Below, piece by piece: positions 1 to 9,192 of a DNA stretch of 64,000 bases; within the stretch, counting starts at the first letter, position 1; each line of letters begins with the position of its first letter. The stretch lies in the NCBI GenBank assembly GCA_052326585.1, contig JBKQLU010000003.1:174307-238306 (forward strand), given 5' to 3'. This DNA is from JAPLJC01 sp052326585. Its GTDB lineage: Bacteria > Desulfobacterota > Desulfobaccia > Desulfobaccales > 0-14-0-80-60-11. The notes under the pieces are model-generated. The model did no database searches, was not told where the DNA came from, and saw only the letters and a list, made by a program, of their open reading frames with translations. Both the position numbers and the translations under genes were made by a program.

Positions 1-2256
1 GAGGAAGCCGCCCGCCTCTGGGAGAAGATCGCCGGGCTGCCGCAAAGCCGCATCGTTCCACTCGGGGAGAAAGACAACTTCTGGGCCATGGGCGACACCG
101 GGCCCTGCGGTCCCTGCTCCGAGATCCTCATCGACCAGGGGGCAGAGATGGCCTGCAGCCCGGAATGCGGCATTGGCAAATGCGACTGCGACCGCTATCT
201 GGAGATCTGGAACCTGGTGTTCATGCAGTACAACCGGGCCCCGGACGGCGTCCTGGCCCCTCTGCCCAAACCCAGCATCGACACCGGCATGGGTCTGGAG
301 CGCCTTGCGGCGGTCATCCAGGGAGTGAAAAGCAACTTCGACTGCGACCTCTTGCGGCCGGTGATCGGCCGGGTGGAGGAACTGGCGGCTAAAGGCTATG
401 GCGGCCCCGATGCCCAGCAAAACGTGGCCTTCCGGGTGATCGCCGATCATGCCCGAGCCGCCACCTTCCTGATCGCCGACGGGGTGCTGCCCTCCAACGA
501 AGGCCGGGGCTACGTGCTGCGCCGCATCATGCGCCGGGCCATCCGCTTCGGAAGGCTTTTGAATCTCCCCAGTCCCTTTCTGGGGCAGGTGAGCGAGCGG
601 GTGGTGGAGCTGATGGGCGAGGTCTATCCCGAACTTCAGGGGGCCCGCCGCATCCTGGCCCAGGTGCTGGCCGGCGAAGAGGAGCGCTTCGCCGACACCC
701 TGGACCACGGCCTGAAGCTGCTGAGCGAGGAACTGGCTTATCTCAAGACCCACAGCCTGAAAATCCTGCCGGGGGAGGTGGCCTTCAAACTTTATGACAC
801 CTATGGCTTCCCCCTGGATCTGGTCCAGGACAGCCTGCGGGAAGAGGGCCTGGTCCTGGACCTGGAAGGCTTTGAAGAACAGATGCGCTTGCAACGCCAG
901 GCCTCCCGCCAGTCCTGGCGGGGTGGCGACGCCGGCGAGGCGCCGCCGGTTTACCAGGAATTGGCCCAGTGGCCTGCCACCCAATTCCTGGGGTATGAAT
1001 CCCTGCAGGGAGACAGCACCATCCTGGCCCTCATTACCCACGCGGGGCACCATGAACAGGCGGAGCCCGGCGAGGAGGTGGACGTGGTCACCGCCGCCAC
1101 CCCCTTTTACGGGGAAGCCGGCGGCCAGGTAGGGGACGCCGGGCTCATCAGCGGCGACGGCTGGCGCATCCGGGTGGCCAACAGCCAGCGCCTCCCCAAC
1201 GACCTGGTCATCCACCAGGGGGTGGTGGAACAAGGGGTGGTCAGGGTCAACGACCAGGCCGTTCTTACGGTGGATGCCGCCCGGCGCCGCCGCATCGCCC
1301 GGCACCACACCGCCACCCATATCCTCCAGGCGGTCCTCAGGCGGCGCCTGGGAGACCATGTCAAGCAGTCCGGCTCCTGGGTGTCGCCGGAGCGCCTGCG
1401 CTTCGATTTTACCCATTTTCAGGCCATTTCCCCCCAAGAAGTGGAGGGCATCGAGCTGGACCTGAACGAGGCGGTGGCCGAAAACCTGCCGGTGCACACC
1501 GACCGCATGTCCGTGCCCGAGGCCCTGGAGCGGGGCGCCACCGCCCTGTTCGAGGAGAAATACGGCGATGAGGTGCGGGTGGTGGCCATCCCCGGGCTGA
1601 GCCAGGAGCTCTGCGGCGGCACCCACGTGGAGCGCAGCGGCGACCTGGGGTTTTGCAAGATTATTTCCGAGGCTTCCGTGGCCGCGGGCGTCAGGCGCAT
1701 CGAAGCGGTGTGCGGCCCGGAGGCGGTAAAATATGTTCAGGGCCAGGAAGAGACCTTAATGCAGGTGGCGAAATCCTTAAAGGCGGACCGCCCCAACTTG
1801 CTGGCCCAACTCGACAAGCGGCTCAACCGGCAAAGAGACCTGGAAAAGGAGCTGGAGGCTCTGAAAGGCCGTCTGGCCGCGGCCCAGGCCGGGGACCTCC
1901 TGGACCAGGTGCGCACCGTGGCGGACGTCCCGGTCCTGGCCCTGAAGGTGGAGACCGCCGACCCCAAAGGGCTGCGGGAGTTCGCGGTGAAGTTGCAGGA
2001 CCGCCTGAAGAGCGGCATCATCGTCCTGGGCGCGGCGGCGTCAGACAAGGCCATGCTCATCGCCCTGGTCACCAAGGACCTGAGCCCGCGCTTTCCCGCC
2101 GGGGAGATCATCAAGGCCATCGCCCCCCTGGTGGGGGGCAGCGGCGGCGGCCGGCCCGACATGGCCCAGGCCGGCGGCCCGGACCTGGCCGGCCTCCCCA
2201 AGGCCCTGCAGCAGACCTATGAGGTGGTGGCCCAAAGGGCGAAGGACTCTCCATAA
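1..2256 (+). CDS. alaS: alanine--tRNA ligase, 5' end outside the window
   Basis: Charges tRNA-Ala with alanine in the cytoplasm and edits mischarged Ser/Gly. The frame is open from base 1, so about the first 125 residues of a usual ~875-residue AlaRS are missing and 751 codons remain. Visible parts are the class II core stretch GDTGPCGPCSEI, the editing-domain zinc motif HTATH (about 1306-1320), the CGGTH motif (about 1612-1626), and the glycine-rich C-Ala domain GGSGGGRPD near the end. After the core motif there is a cysteine-rich stretch (CSPECGIGKCDCDRY) where E. coli AlaRS has a non-cysteine loop; this variant is known in some anaerobes. The first internal ATG, at 88, is inside the catalytic core and is not the start. 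Confidence 0.97.
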   Translation, partial: EEAARLWEKIAGLPQSRIVPLGEKDNFWAMGDTGPCGPCSEILIDQGAEMACSPECGIGKCDCDRYLEIWNLVFMQYNRAPDGVLAPLPKPSIDTGMGLERLAAVIQGVKSNFDCDLLRPVIGRVEELAAKGYGGPDAQQNVAFRVIADHARAATFLIADGVLPSNEGRGYVLRRIMRRAIRFGRLLNLPSPFLGQVSERVVELMGEVYPELQGARRILAQVLAGEEERFADTLDHGLKLLSEELAYLKTHSLKILPGEVAFKLYDTYGFPLDLVQDSLREEGLVLDLEGFEEQMRLQRQASRQSWRGGDAGEAPPVYQELAQWPATQFLGYESLQGDSTILALITHAGHHEQAEPGEEVDVVTAATPFYGEAGGQVGDAGLISGDGWRIRVANSQRLPNDLVIHQGVVEQGVVRVNDQAVLTVDAARRRRIARHHTATHILQAVLRRRLGDHVKQSGSWVSPERLRFDFTHFQAISPQEVEGIELDLNEAVAENLPVHTDRMSVPEALERGATALFEEKYGDEVRVVAIPGLSQELCGGTHVERSGDLGFCKIISEASVAAGVRRIEAVCGPEAVKYVQGQEETLMQVAKSLKADRPNLLAQLDKRLNRQRDLEKELEALKGRLAAAQAGDLLDQVRTVADVPVLALKVETADPKGLREFAVKLQDRLKSGIIVLGAAASDKAMLIALVTKDLSPRFPAGEIIKAIAPLVGGSGGGRPDMAQAGGPDLAGLPKALQQTYEVVAQRAKDSP

Positions 2257-2268
2257 AAGGAAATTGTC

Positions 2269-2439
2269 ATGAGCAAATTCAAAGAAAATTTCGTGATTGA
2301 TGATAAAGGCAAACAAATCGGGGTAATTTTGGATATTGGCGAATATCGCAAGCTCTTGGAAGAGATTGAAGAGCTGGAATCAATCCACGCTTACGATGCT
2401 GCCAAAGCTGCCAAGGATGAAGCTATTCCCTTTGAATAG
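2269..2439 (+). CDS. Phd/YefM-like small antitoxin, 56 aa
   Basis: Starts at ATG 2269, eight bases after an AAAGGAAA-type ribosome site and 12 bp after alaS. The protein begins MSKFKENFVIDDKGKQIGV and continues with VILDIGEYRKLLEEIEELES. This is the pattern of short Phd/YefM-like antitoxins that usually precede a RelE-type toxin. No RelE gene follows here; the next gene encodes a TIR-domain protein. Base composition is clearly more AT-rich than alaS, as in the following gene, which suggests joint acquisition. Antitoxin function is inferred from family resemblance only; pairing with the TIR protein is a guess from position. Confidence 0.7.
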   Translation: MSKFKENFVIDDKGKQIGVILDIGEYRKLLEEIEELESIHAYDAAKAAKDEAIPFE

Positions 2440-2449
2440 TAAAATGTAA

Positions 2450-2466
2450 GGTGCGCATTGCGCACC
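2450..2466. repeat. perfect 8-bp inverted repeat between antitoxin and TIR genes
   Basis: GGTGCGCA-T-TGCGCACC is a perfect palindrome with one central base, 10 bp after the antitoxin stop and 18 bp before the TIR start. It could be an operator or an attenuating hairpin. A related sequence (GGTGC...GCACC with flanking 'taagat') occurs at 17.5-17.6 kb, so it may instead be a dispersed repeat. Confidence 0.5.
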
Positions 2467-2484
2467 ATATACACGTGTATTTTT

Positions 2485-3432
2485 ATGACTACGGAAGAAA
2501 AACAATTTGACGTTGCACTTTCCTTTGCAGGTGAAGACCGCAAATATGTTGAAGAAGTGGCCTCTAACCTGCGCAAAATGGGAATAAAGGTTTTTTATGA
2601 TAAATATTAGTTAGTTACATTATGGGGGAAGAATTTATATGACCATTTGCAAGATGTGTATCAAAATAAAGCGAAATATACAGTAATTTTCGTTTCAAAA
2701 CATTATGCTGAAAAAATCTGGACCAATCATGAAAGGAAAAGCGCACAAGCGAAAGCCTTCGTTTCAAATCAAGAATATATCTTACCTGCAAAATTTGATG
2801 AAACAGAAATCCCCGGCCTCCTTCCAACAGTTGGATATGTTAACGTTCTAGAATATTCGCCTAAAGAATTCGCAGAATTGATAAAGAAAAAAATCGGCAT
2901 CATTATGAGATACGAATTTTTTCCTGATGAACCTGATGTTTTATACAAGAACCTAAAAGCCAAAAGTAAAAAGAAACAAAATGTAATTAAATTATTTGCC
3001 CTACGATTTTTTGAAAATTTAAAATTAATGACTTTAGAAGAGAGAAGACTATTATATGAAACGATAGCCCATTCATGCCCCTATGGACGACCAGAAGATG
3101 TTCATTTAAATATCGAATTCCTAAGTAGGAATATCGGAAAATCTATTGAAGAAATCGAAGCAATATATTCGAGGCTCGCTTGCTTTGATATAGTAGCTAA
3201 AATTATAATGGAAGAGAATGAAGAAGACCAAATATGCAAAGAATTTCAAATAATTAAAATAGTATATAGTCCTCGATATGCAGATCTTCCAGAAATAGAA
3301 AATGCAACCTTCATCCCAATAGAACTAGTAACAATATTTCAAGAAAATTTATGCCCTGATTGTAGAAGAATCGCTTGGGATAATCTGGATTTTTCAATTA
3401 TTAGCACCCTAACCGGTTTTCCTGAATCCTAG
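2485..3432 (+). pseudogene. TIR-domain protein gene interrupted by an in-frame TAG
   Basis: Reading from ATG 2485, the frame encodes FDVALSFAGEDRKYVEE, the first strand and BB-loop region of a bacterial TIR domain. It meets TAG at codon 42 (2608-2610) in the stretch YDKY-stop-LVTLWGKNLYDHL, then stays open to 3432 in the same frame. Residues after the stop complete the TIR fold: SKHYAEKIWTNHERKSAQ, whose Glu (codon 83) sits where the catalytic NADase glutamate is expected. A ~200-residue C-terminal region with a CPDC pair is unrecognised. Related proteins usually carry an acidic residue at the stop position, so GAG to TAG is the simplest explanation. The gene is strongly AT-rich compared with its neighbours, which indicates horizontal transfer. 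It could be a recent pseudogene, suppressed readthrough, or a sequence error. A shorter product could start at TTG 2647. Confidence 0.75.
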
Positions 3433-3470
3433 AATAAATTCTGAATCCTTTTCTATGAGGAACCCCAAAC

Positions 3471-3860
3471 TTGCACGAATACGGCCTGATGGAAAACGTC
3501 ATGGCGGTCATCATGGCGGAGCTCAAGAAATCCGGGGACGAAGAGGTTAAGGCCGGCCGGCGGCTCACGGTGACCCTGAAGGTGGGGGCCCTGGAGCTCC
3601 ATAGCGAAGCCGCCCTGCGCCAGGCCTTTGAGGTCCTGAGCCAGGGCACCGCCCTGGAGGGGGCCCGCCTGGACCTAGTAATCCTGCCGATGACTTTGGC
3701 CTGCCCCCAGTGCGCCTTCCGGGGCCCCTTACCCCTGGGCGCCGCCGACCCCCACGCAGCCCTCCCCATGGCCGAGTGCCCCCAATGCGGCGCCCTGGCC
3801 CCGGTTCAGGACGGACGCGGCGTAGAGTCCATCGACCTGACCTGGGAAGACGAAGCCTAA
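3471..3860 (+). CDS. hypA: hydrogenase maturation nickel chaperone HypA
   Basis: HypA/HybF delivers nickel to [NiFe]-hydrogenase precursors (and urease in some species) together with HypB. The 129-residue protein begins MHEYGLMENVM; the N-terminal Met-His-Glu binds nickel in this family, which fixes the start at TTG 3471 (read as Met). Two CPQC pairs at residues 78-81 and 103-106 form the structural zinc site. GC content returns to the genomic level here, in contrast to the TIR gene 38 bp upstream. No hypB, other hyp gene or hydrogenase gene lies in the window, so it stands alone. Confidence 0.93.
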   Translation: MHEYGLMENVMAVIMAELKKSGDEEVKAGRRLTVTLKVGALELHSEAALRQAFEVLSQGTALEGARLDLVILPMTLACPQCAFRGPLPLGAADPHAALPMAECPQCGALAPVQDGRGVESIDLTWEDEA

Positions 3861-3923
3861 GGTTGGCATGGCAGGCGGTCTTCGCCTTTGAAGATTCACA
3901 GTGCTCTTTCTCGCCGGCTGCTT

Positions 3924-3932
3924 TGCTATAAT
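3924..3932 (+). promoter_or_regulatory. possible extended -10 promoter for the downstream kinase
   Basis: TGC-TATAAT is a perfect extended -10 element in the 388-bp gap between hypA and the PAS kinase; the -35 region is poor. The transcript would have a ~310-base leader. Nothing else recognisable was seen in the gap (3861-4248). Confidence 0.4.
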
Positions 3933-4248
3933 CTGTGACGCGGAGGGAAGCAGAGACCACAGGCACATATCAACAATAGAAATCACTACTATAAATGGGA
4001 ACTTATCAAGACTCTGAAAACTTCCCATATCCAGATCATATTCGCAATTTTTCCCGCCCCAGTGATAGGTGCCGATCCTGGCAAGATATCAACCGCCACC
4101 AAGAATCCTCAAGAAACTGTCTCATCCTCAGATTTTCCATACACCCATCAACGTATAAACATCATCATTCCTCTTTGAAAATTTATGTGATATATGTTCT
4201 CACCTCACCAACTATATTGCATACGCTACAAGTTTATCGGGAGCAGTC

Positions 4249-5685
4249 ATGGGCGACGAAGACAAGACCAAGGCACAGCAGGCGGAGGATGAAATCCGGA
4301 AACAGGCCGCCCTCATCGACCTGGCCCACGACGCCATCATCGTCCGGGACCTGGACAGCCGGGTAGTCTCCTGGAGCCGGGGGGCGGAAGCGACTTATGG
4401 CTTCACCGCGGAGCACGCCCTGGGCCAGGTGACCCATGAACTCCTGCGGACGCAATTTCCCACGACCTTGGAGGATGTTGACCAGTCCCTCACGCAATAT
4501 GGTCAGTGGTCTGGAGAATTAGTACATACCAGGGCCGAGGGCAAGGCTATCGTGGTATCTAGCCGCCAGGCGCTCCAGCGCAATGACCGGGGCGAACCGG
4601 TGGCCATTCTGGAAATCAACCGGGATATCACCGAACGCAAGCGGGCCGAGGAGGAACTTGCCAAGCTCAATACGGAATTGGAGCAGCGGGTCAAGGAGCG
4701 CACTGCGGATTTGCAGAAAACGGTTGCTCGCTTAGAAGAAGAAATAACCCAGCGCAAACGGATGGAGGAAAAACTCCGCTTCAGGGGCGAGCAATTCGAA
4801 ACGCTGCTCAATGAGGCGCCACTCGGCGTATATCTCGTCGATGCGGATTTCCGCATTGCGCAGGTGAACCCGATCGCTCTGCCGGTGTTCGGTGATATCC
4901 CGGATCTTATCGGGCGCGACTTCGACGAGGTGATCCACATACTGTGGGAAAAGGGCTATGCGGACGAGATTGCACGCATCTTTCGTCACACGCTACAGAC
5001 CGGCGAGCCTTACGAAACGCCGGAAAGCGCTGAGTTTCGGGCCGATCGGGAGGTCGTGGAATACTACGAATGGCGAGTCAACCGCATCACGCTCCCGGAC
5101 GGCCGCTATGGCGTGGTCGCCTACTTTAGGGATATCTCCGAGCGCAAACAGGCGGAACATGCCCTGCGCCAAAGCGAGGAGATGTTCCGCCTACTGGTGG
5201 ATGGGGTCAAGGACTATGCCATCTTCATGCTTGATGCCGCCGGGCGCGTGGTTAGTTGGAACGAAGGGGCCCAGCGGATCAAGGGGTGGACCGCCGAGGA
5301 AATAATCGGCCAGCATTTCTCACGGTTTTATCCTGCCGACAGTGCGGCCGGCAGGCACCCGCAACAGGAATTGGACATAGCCGCCGCCCAAGGCCGTTTC
5401 GAAGAAGAAGGTTGGCGTGTGCGTAAGGACGGCTCCAGCTTTTGGGCCAGTGTCATCATCACCGCTCTACGTGACGAGCAAGGACGCCTGCGCGGCTTCG
5501 CCAAAGTTACCCGCGACATCACCGAGCAAAAGCACCAAGAAGTCGAGCGGCAGAAGCTGTTAGACGAGCAACAGGCCCTCACCGAAGAGCTGGCGACAGC
5601 TAATGAAGAACTCCAGGTTCATGGGGAAGAGCTCCTGGTCCAGGCGGAAGAGCTGTCCATCCAAAGGATGAGTTGGAGAGGGTGA
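4249..5685 (+). CDS. PAS-PAS-PAS sensor part of a frameshifted histidine kinase
   Basis: N-terminal, sensory part of a soluble histidine kinase; no membrane segment is visible. Start ATG 4249 follows GGGAG at a good distance. Three PAS domains are seen at about residues 18-130, 185-300 and 305-425. Their ends are marked by PAC signatures (DITERKRAEEEL, DISERKQAEHAL, DITEQKHQEVE), with coiled-coil linkers between and after them. The frame ends at 5685 just where the dimerisation domain should begin. The next frame carries the rest of the kinase. Adding one A in the run near 5664 restores the continuous reading SIQKDELERVNVDLQ, so this and the following entry are one gene (4249-6383) broken by a one-base deletion or a sequence error. 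Confidence 0.85.
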   Translation: MGDEDKTKAQQAEDEIRKQAALIDLAHDAIIVRDLDSRVVSWSRGAEATYGFTAEHALGQVTHELLRTQFPTTLEDVDQSLTQYGQWSGELVHTRAEGKAIVVSSRQALQRNDRGEPVAILEINRDITERKRAEEELAKLNTELEQRVKERTADLQKTVARLEEEITQRKRMEEKLRFRGEQFETLLNEAPLGVYLVDADFRIAQVNPIALPVFGDIPDLIGRDFDEVIHILWEKGYADEIARIFRHTLQTGEPYETPESAEFRADREVVEYYEWRVNRITLPDGRYGVVAYFRDISERKQAEHALRQSEEMFRLLVDGVKDYAIFMLDAAGRVVSWNEGAQRIKGWTAEEIIGQHFSRFYPADSAAGRHPQQELDIAAAQGRFEEEGWRVRKDGSSFWASVIITALRDEQGRLRGFAKVTRDITEQKHQEVERQKLLDEQQALTEELATANEELQVHGEELLVQAEELSIQRMSWRG

Positions 5686-6383
5686 ACGTTGACCTTCAGG
5701 CAGCCAACGAGGAGATGGAGTCCTTCTCTTACTCCGTGTCCCACGACCTTAAGACCCCGGTCCGGGCCATCCAGGGGTTTTCCCGGATGCTGCTGGTGGA
5801 GCACGCCGATAAACTCGATCCCGAAGCCCGCCGGTTGCTTAAAGTCATCACCGACAATACCAACCTTATGTATGGTCTGATCGACGACCTGCTGGCCCTG
5901 TCCCGCCTGGGGCGAATGCAGATCAAAAAATCCGTCGTCAATCTGGCCTCCATGGCCAGCCAGATTTTTGAGCAACTAAGATCAGAGGCGCCGAAAAGGC
6001 GCTTGAGGTTAACGTTGGGCGACCTGCCGCTAGGTTTGGGCGATCAATCCTTGCTCTATCAGGTATTGCAGAATTTACTGACTAATGCCGTCAAGTTCAC
6101 TAAATCCAAGAAGACCGCGGTTATCAAGGTGGGTGGGCGGACCGAGGCCAAAGAGAACATTTATTTCGTAAAGGATAATGGGGCTGGCTTTGATGATAGG
6201 TATGTCGATAGTCTGTTCCGGCCCTTCCAACGCCTGCACCCTTGCGCGGAATACGAAGGCACCGGTATCGGCCTGGCCCTTGTCAAGCGCATCATCCAGC
6301 GCCATGGTGGCCGCGTCTGGGCGGAGGGGAAGCTCAACGAGGGCGCCACCTTTTACTTTGCTCTCCCAATGAACGGGGCCTAA
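5673..6383 (+). CDS. HisKA/HATPase catalytic part of the same frameshifted kinase
   Basis: Carries the phospho-acceptor box SYSVSHDLKTPVRAIQGF (His near residue 27), then the ATP-binding core: N box LQNLLTNAVKF, G1 box DNGAGFDD and G2 box GTGIGLALVKRI. It resembles the bacteriophytochrome-type kinases often paired with stand-alone Rcp1-like receivers, and such a receiver lies at 8758. The frame is open upstream of 5673 (PKDEL), and TTG 5673 is only a nominal start because the natural protein begins at 4249. If the frameshift is real, this half would lack its sensor and probably would not be translated efficiently. Confidence 0.85.
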   Translation: MERVNVDLQAANEEMESFSYSVSHDLKTPVRAIQGFSRMLLVEHADKLDPEARRLLKVITDNTNLMYGLIDDLLALSRLGRMQIKKSVVNLASMASQIFEQLRSEAPKRRLRLTLGDLPLGLGDQSLLYQVLQNLLTNAVKFTKSKKTAVIKVGGRTEAKENIYFVKDNGAGFDDRYVDSLFRPFQRLHPCAEYEGTGIGLALVKRIIQRHGGRVWAEGKLNEGATFYFALPMNGA

Positions 6384-6522
6384 GGGTGGCAAATTTTTGA
6401 CCGAAGAGCCTTCCGTGAGACCGCTTAGATAACTGCTATAAGTTGGGACTTATTTAAAGGACTCTACAGCCCGGCGTGGACCCTTGTTCGACGAAGATAG
6501 ATGGATACCTGAGGCTTAATTA

Positions 6523-6531
6523 TGCTATAAG
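6523..6531 (+). promoter_or_regulatory. possible extended -10 promoter before the Cache kinase
   Basis: TGC-TATAAG lies 60 bp before ATG 6592. The same TGCTATAAG string also occurs at 6434-6442, just after the preceding kinase, so one copy may be incidental. The -35 hexamers are weak for both. Confidence 0.35.
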
Positions 6532-6591
6532 CTATTCTTATCGTATCCAAAACTGTAACCCTGCTGCATAATCCGGGAAAGAAGCAAAACC

Positions 6592-8739
6592 ATGTTGAAA
6601 TTTTCTCTAGGCAGCCTCCGCAGTCGTGCCATTGCCCTGGTCCTGCTGGCCATCCTGCCACTGCTGGCCTTGACGCTCTATTCATATTTCGACCAACGGG
6701 ACCGAGCTGTTCGTCAGCTGCAAGAGAACGAGTTAGTCACGGCCAGGAACCTGGCTAATGTCCAGGAAAACCTGTTCAGCGCCGCCCGGGACTTGCTGAC
6801 GACCCTGGCCCGATTGCCTCAGGTGCAGCGGCTGGACCGGGAGGCCTGCGACCTCCTCTTTTCTAAGTTGATGGACCAATCTCCGTACTACACCGCCCTG
6901 GTGGCTGCTGACCGCAATGGTCAGGTGTTCGCCAGCGCCCCCGCGGTCAAAGAACTGGTCAACGTCGCTGACCGCTTCTTTTTTCAGAAGGCCGTCGAGA
7001 CCCGGAGTTTCGTACTCGGCGAACCTGTCCTGGGCCGCATCACCCAAAAGTACAATATCAATTTGGCCTATCCCATTCTGAACGACGCGGGCCAGCTTCA
7101 GGGGGTCCTCACCGCTGGGGTGGATTTAAGCTGGTTGGGAAGTTTACTGGGCAAAAACGATCTGCCGCCCAGCACTGCTTTAGTTCTGTCTAACGCCACC
7201 GGGAAAGTTCTCTTTCGTTACCCCGAACCCCAGAAATACATTGGCAGAATGACCCCGGATATCCTTGTCAAGGCCCTGATCACCCGCGATGAAGCGGTGG
7301 CGGCAGGGGTGGGATTGCCCGGAGATGAGCGCCTCTTTGCCTCCGTCCGGTTGTCGCCGCCCTGGCAGGAGATGTGGGTGTTTATCGGCCTTCCCAGGGA
7401 TTGGGCCGTGGGTCCGGTTAATCGCCTCCTGTGGCGCAACCTCGTCTGGTTGGGTTTGGTGGCGCTCTTTGCCGTAGCCGCGGCCTGGTATGGCGGGGAC
7501 CTTTTTATTGTGCGGCCGGTTAGAAAGCTGCAAACCATCACCGGGCGGCTGGCGGCAGGGGATTTGAGTGTGCGCGCTGGCCCCGATTATGCGAAGGGAG
7601 AACTGGGCCTCCTGGCCAATTCTTTTGACCAAATGGCCGATTCCCTCCAAGACCGCGAGGCGGCCCTCAAGGAGAGCGAAGAACGCTTACGGCTGTTCAT
7701 CGAGCATGCCCCCGCCTCCTTGGCTATGTTTGATAAAGAGATGCGTTACCTGAGCGTGAGTCGCCGTTGGCTTAGCGACTATAGCCTGGGAGACCTTGAC
7801 ATTATTGGGTTATCGCACTACGAAGTCTTCCCGGAAATCGCGGAGAGATGGAAAAAAATCCACCGCCGTGGTCTGGCCGGGGAAGTAGTGCGGGCCGAGG
7901 CTGACCCCTTCGAACGGGCCGGCGGTTCGGTGCTGTGGCTGAAGTGGGAAGTGCGGCCGTGGTATGACGCCTCGGGCGTGGTCGCGGGTATTGTGATTTT
8001 TACCGAAGACATCACCGAACGCAAGCGGGCCGAGGAGGCCTTAAAGCAGCGCACAGCAGAACTGGAACGCTCCAACCGGGAATTGGAAGAATTTGCCTAT
8101 ATCTCTTCACATGACATGCAGGAACCTTTGAGACAGATCTCCAATTTCTCGGAGATCCTGGCCAAAGGCTATCAGGATCGCCTGGATGATCAGGGGCTCT
8201 ACTATTTCGGGTTTATCACTAGCGGGGCCAAACGCATGCAGGCCCTGATCAATGACCTCCTGTCTTATTCCAGAGTGGGGCAGGCTGAAATTACCCAAGT
8301 CCCGACCAGTCTGGAAGCTGTCCTTAAAGGAACCATTAACGATCTTAACCCCTTGATTCAGGAAAGCGGCGCCAAAATCAGCCACGACCCCCTGCCGACT
8401 TTAAAAGTTAATCCTAATCAGATGGGGCAGTTGCTCCAGAATCTTATTGCTAACGCTATTAAATTCCGCAACAAGCAGTCTCCCAGGATTCACCTGTCGG
8501 CCCGGCAGGAAGACGGCGAGTGGTTAATCTCGGTCCGGGATAACGGCATAGGTTTCAACCACAACTATGCCGAAAAGATTTTCAAGGTCTTTAAGCGCAT
8601 GCACTCAGAGGAAAAATACCCCGGCACCGGCATCGGGCTGGCCATCTGTAAAAAGATCGTCGAAAGGCACGGCGGCCGGATTTGGGCTGAATCCGAGCCG
8701 GGCCGCAGCGCCACTTTTTATTTCACCATTCCGGCGTGA
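6592..8739 (+). CDS. membrane histidine kinase with Cache, HAMP and PAS domains
   Basis: 715 residues. TM1 at about 13-33 (ALVLLAILPLLALTL), a periplasmic double-Cache region (about 35-280), TM2 at about 283-305, HAMP (about 306-360, starting after IVRPVRKL), a PAS domain (about 365-490, closing DITERKRAEEAL) and HisKA. The acceptor His is in ISSHDMQEPLRQISNF. The C-terminal HATPase has DNGIGFNH and GTGIGLAICKKI. It probably senses a small extracellular ligand and passes phosphate to the receiver that follows 18 bp downstream. The PAC and kinase segments resemble those of the preceding kinase, so the two may be distant duplicates. The ligand cannot be predicted. Confidence 0.92.
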   Translation: MLKFSLGSLRSRAIALVLLAILPLLALTLYSYFDQRDRAVRQLQENELVTARNLANVQENLFSAARDLLTTLARLPQVQRLDREACDLLFSKLMDQSPYYTALVAADRNGQVFASAPAVKELVNVADRFFFQKAVETRSFVLGEPVLGRITQKYNINLAYPILNDAGQLQGVLTAGVDLSWLGSLLGKNDLPPSTALVLSNATGKVLFRYPEPQKYIGRMTPDILVKALITRDEAVAAGVGLPGDERLFASVRLSPPWQEMWVFIGLPRDWAVGPVNRLLWRNLVWLGLVALFAVAAAWYGGDLFIVRPVRKLQTITGRLAAGDLSVRAGPDYAKGELGLLANSFDQMADSLQDREAALKESEERLRLFIEHAPASLAMFDKEMRYLSVSRRWLSDYSLGDLDIIGLSHYEVFPEIAERWKKIHRRGLAGEVVRAEADPFERAGGSVLWLKWEVRPWYDASGVVAGIVIFTEDITERKRAEEALKQRTAELERSNRELEEFAYISSHDMQEPLRQISNFSEILAKGYQDRLDDQGLYYFGFITSGAKRMQALINDLLSYSRVGQAEITQVPTSLEAVLKGTINDLNPLIQESGAKISHDPLPTLKVNPNQMGQLLQNLIANAIKFRNKQSPRIHLSARQEDGEWLISVRDNGIGFNHNYAEKIFKVFKRMHSEEKYPGTGIGLAICKKIVERHGGRIWAESEPGRSATFYFTIPA

Positions 8740-8757
8740 AGGGAGGGGAATACACCA

Positions 8758-9192
8758 ATGGAGATCCAAGCTGCAGAAATTCTTTTGGTAGAAGACAACC
8801 CGGCCGATGTTGAACTAACGAAATATATGATGAAGCAGGGCAAGCTTTTTGTTAATTTGCACGTGGCCTCCGACGGTTTCCAGGCCATGGACTTCTTGCG
8901 GCGGGAGGGTCAGCATGCCGAGGCTCCCCGGCCTGACTTGATTCTTTTGGATCTCAATCTGCCAGGGATGGATGGCCGGGAGATGTTGGCGGAGGTAAAG
9001 GCCGACCCCGATCTAAAAGCCATCCCGGTGGTGATCCTGACCACTTCCCAGTCGGAAAAGGATGTCTTAAAAACTTATGAACTGGGGGCCAATTGCTTCA
9101 TCACCAAGCGGGTGGGCATAGACGAATTCGCCAAGGTGGTCCATTCCATCGAGGATTTCTGGTTTACCATAGTCCGCCTTCCTAAAAAATAA
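8758..9192 (+). CDS. single-domain response regulator, Rcp1-like
   Basis: A 144-residue receiver domain without an output domain. The acidic pocket is E12/D13 (VEDNPAD), the phospho-acceptor is D65 (LLDLNLPGMDG), the switch residues are T95/T96, and K117 is in FITKRVG, where the usual Lys-Pro is Lys-Arg. Such stand-alone receivers act by protein contact or in phosphorelays, and in cyanobacteria Rcp1 pairs with phytochrome-like kinases. Start ATG 8758 follows GGGAGGGGAA. It lies directly behind the Cache kinase and is probably cotranscribed with it. Confidence 0.93.
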   Translation: MEIQAAEILLVEDNPADVELTKYMMKQGKLFVNLHVASDGFQAMDFLRREGQHAEAPRPDLILLDLNLPGMDGREMLAEVKADPDLKAIPVVILTTSQSEKDVLKTYELGANCFITKRVGIDEFAKVVHSIEDFWFTIVRLPKK

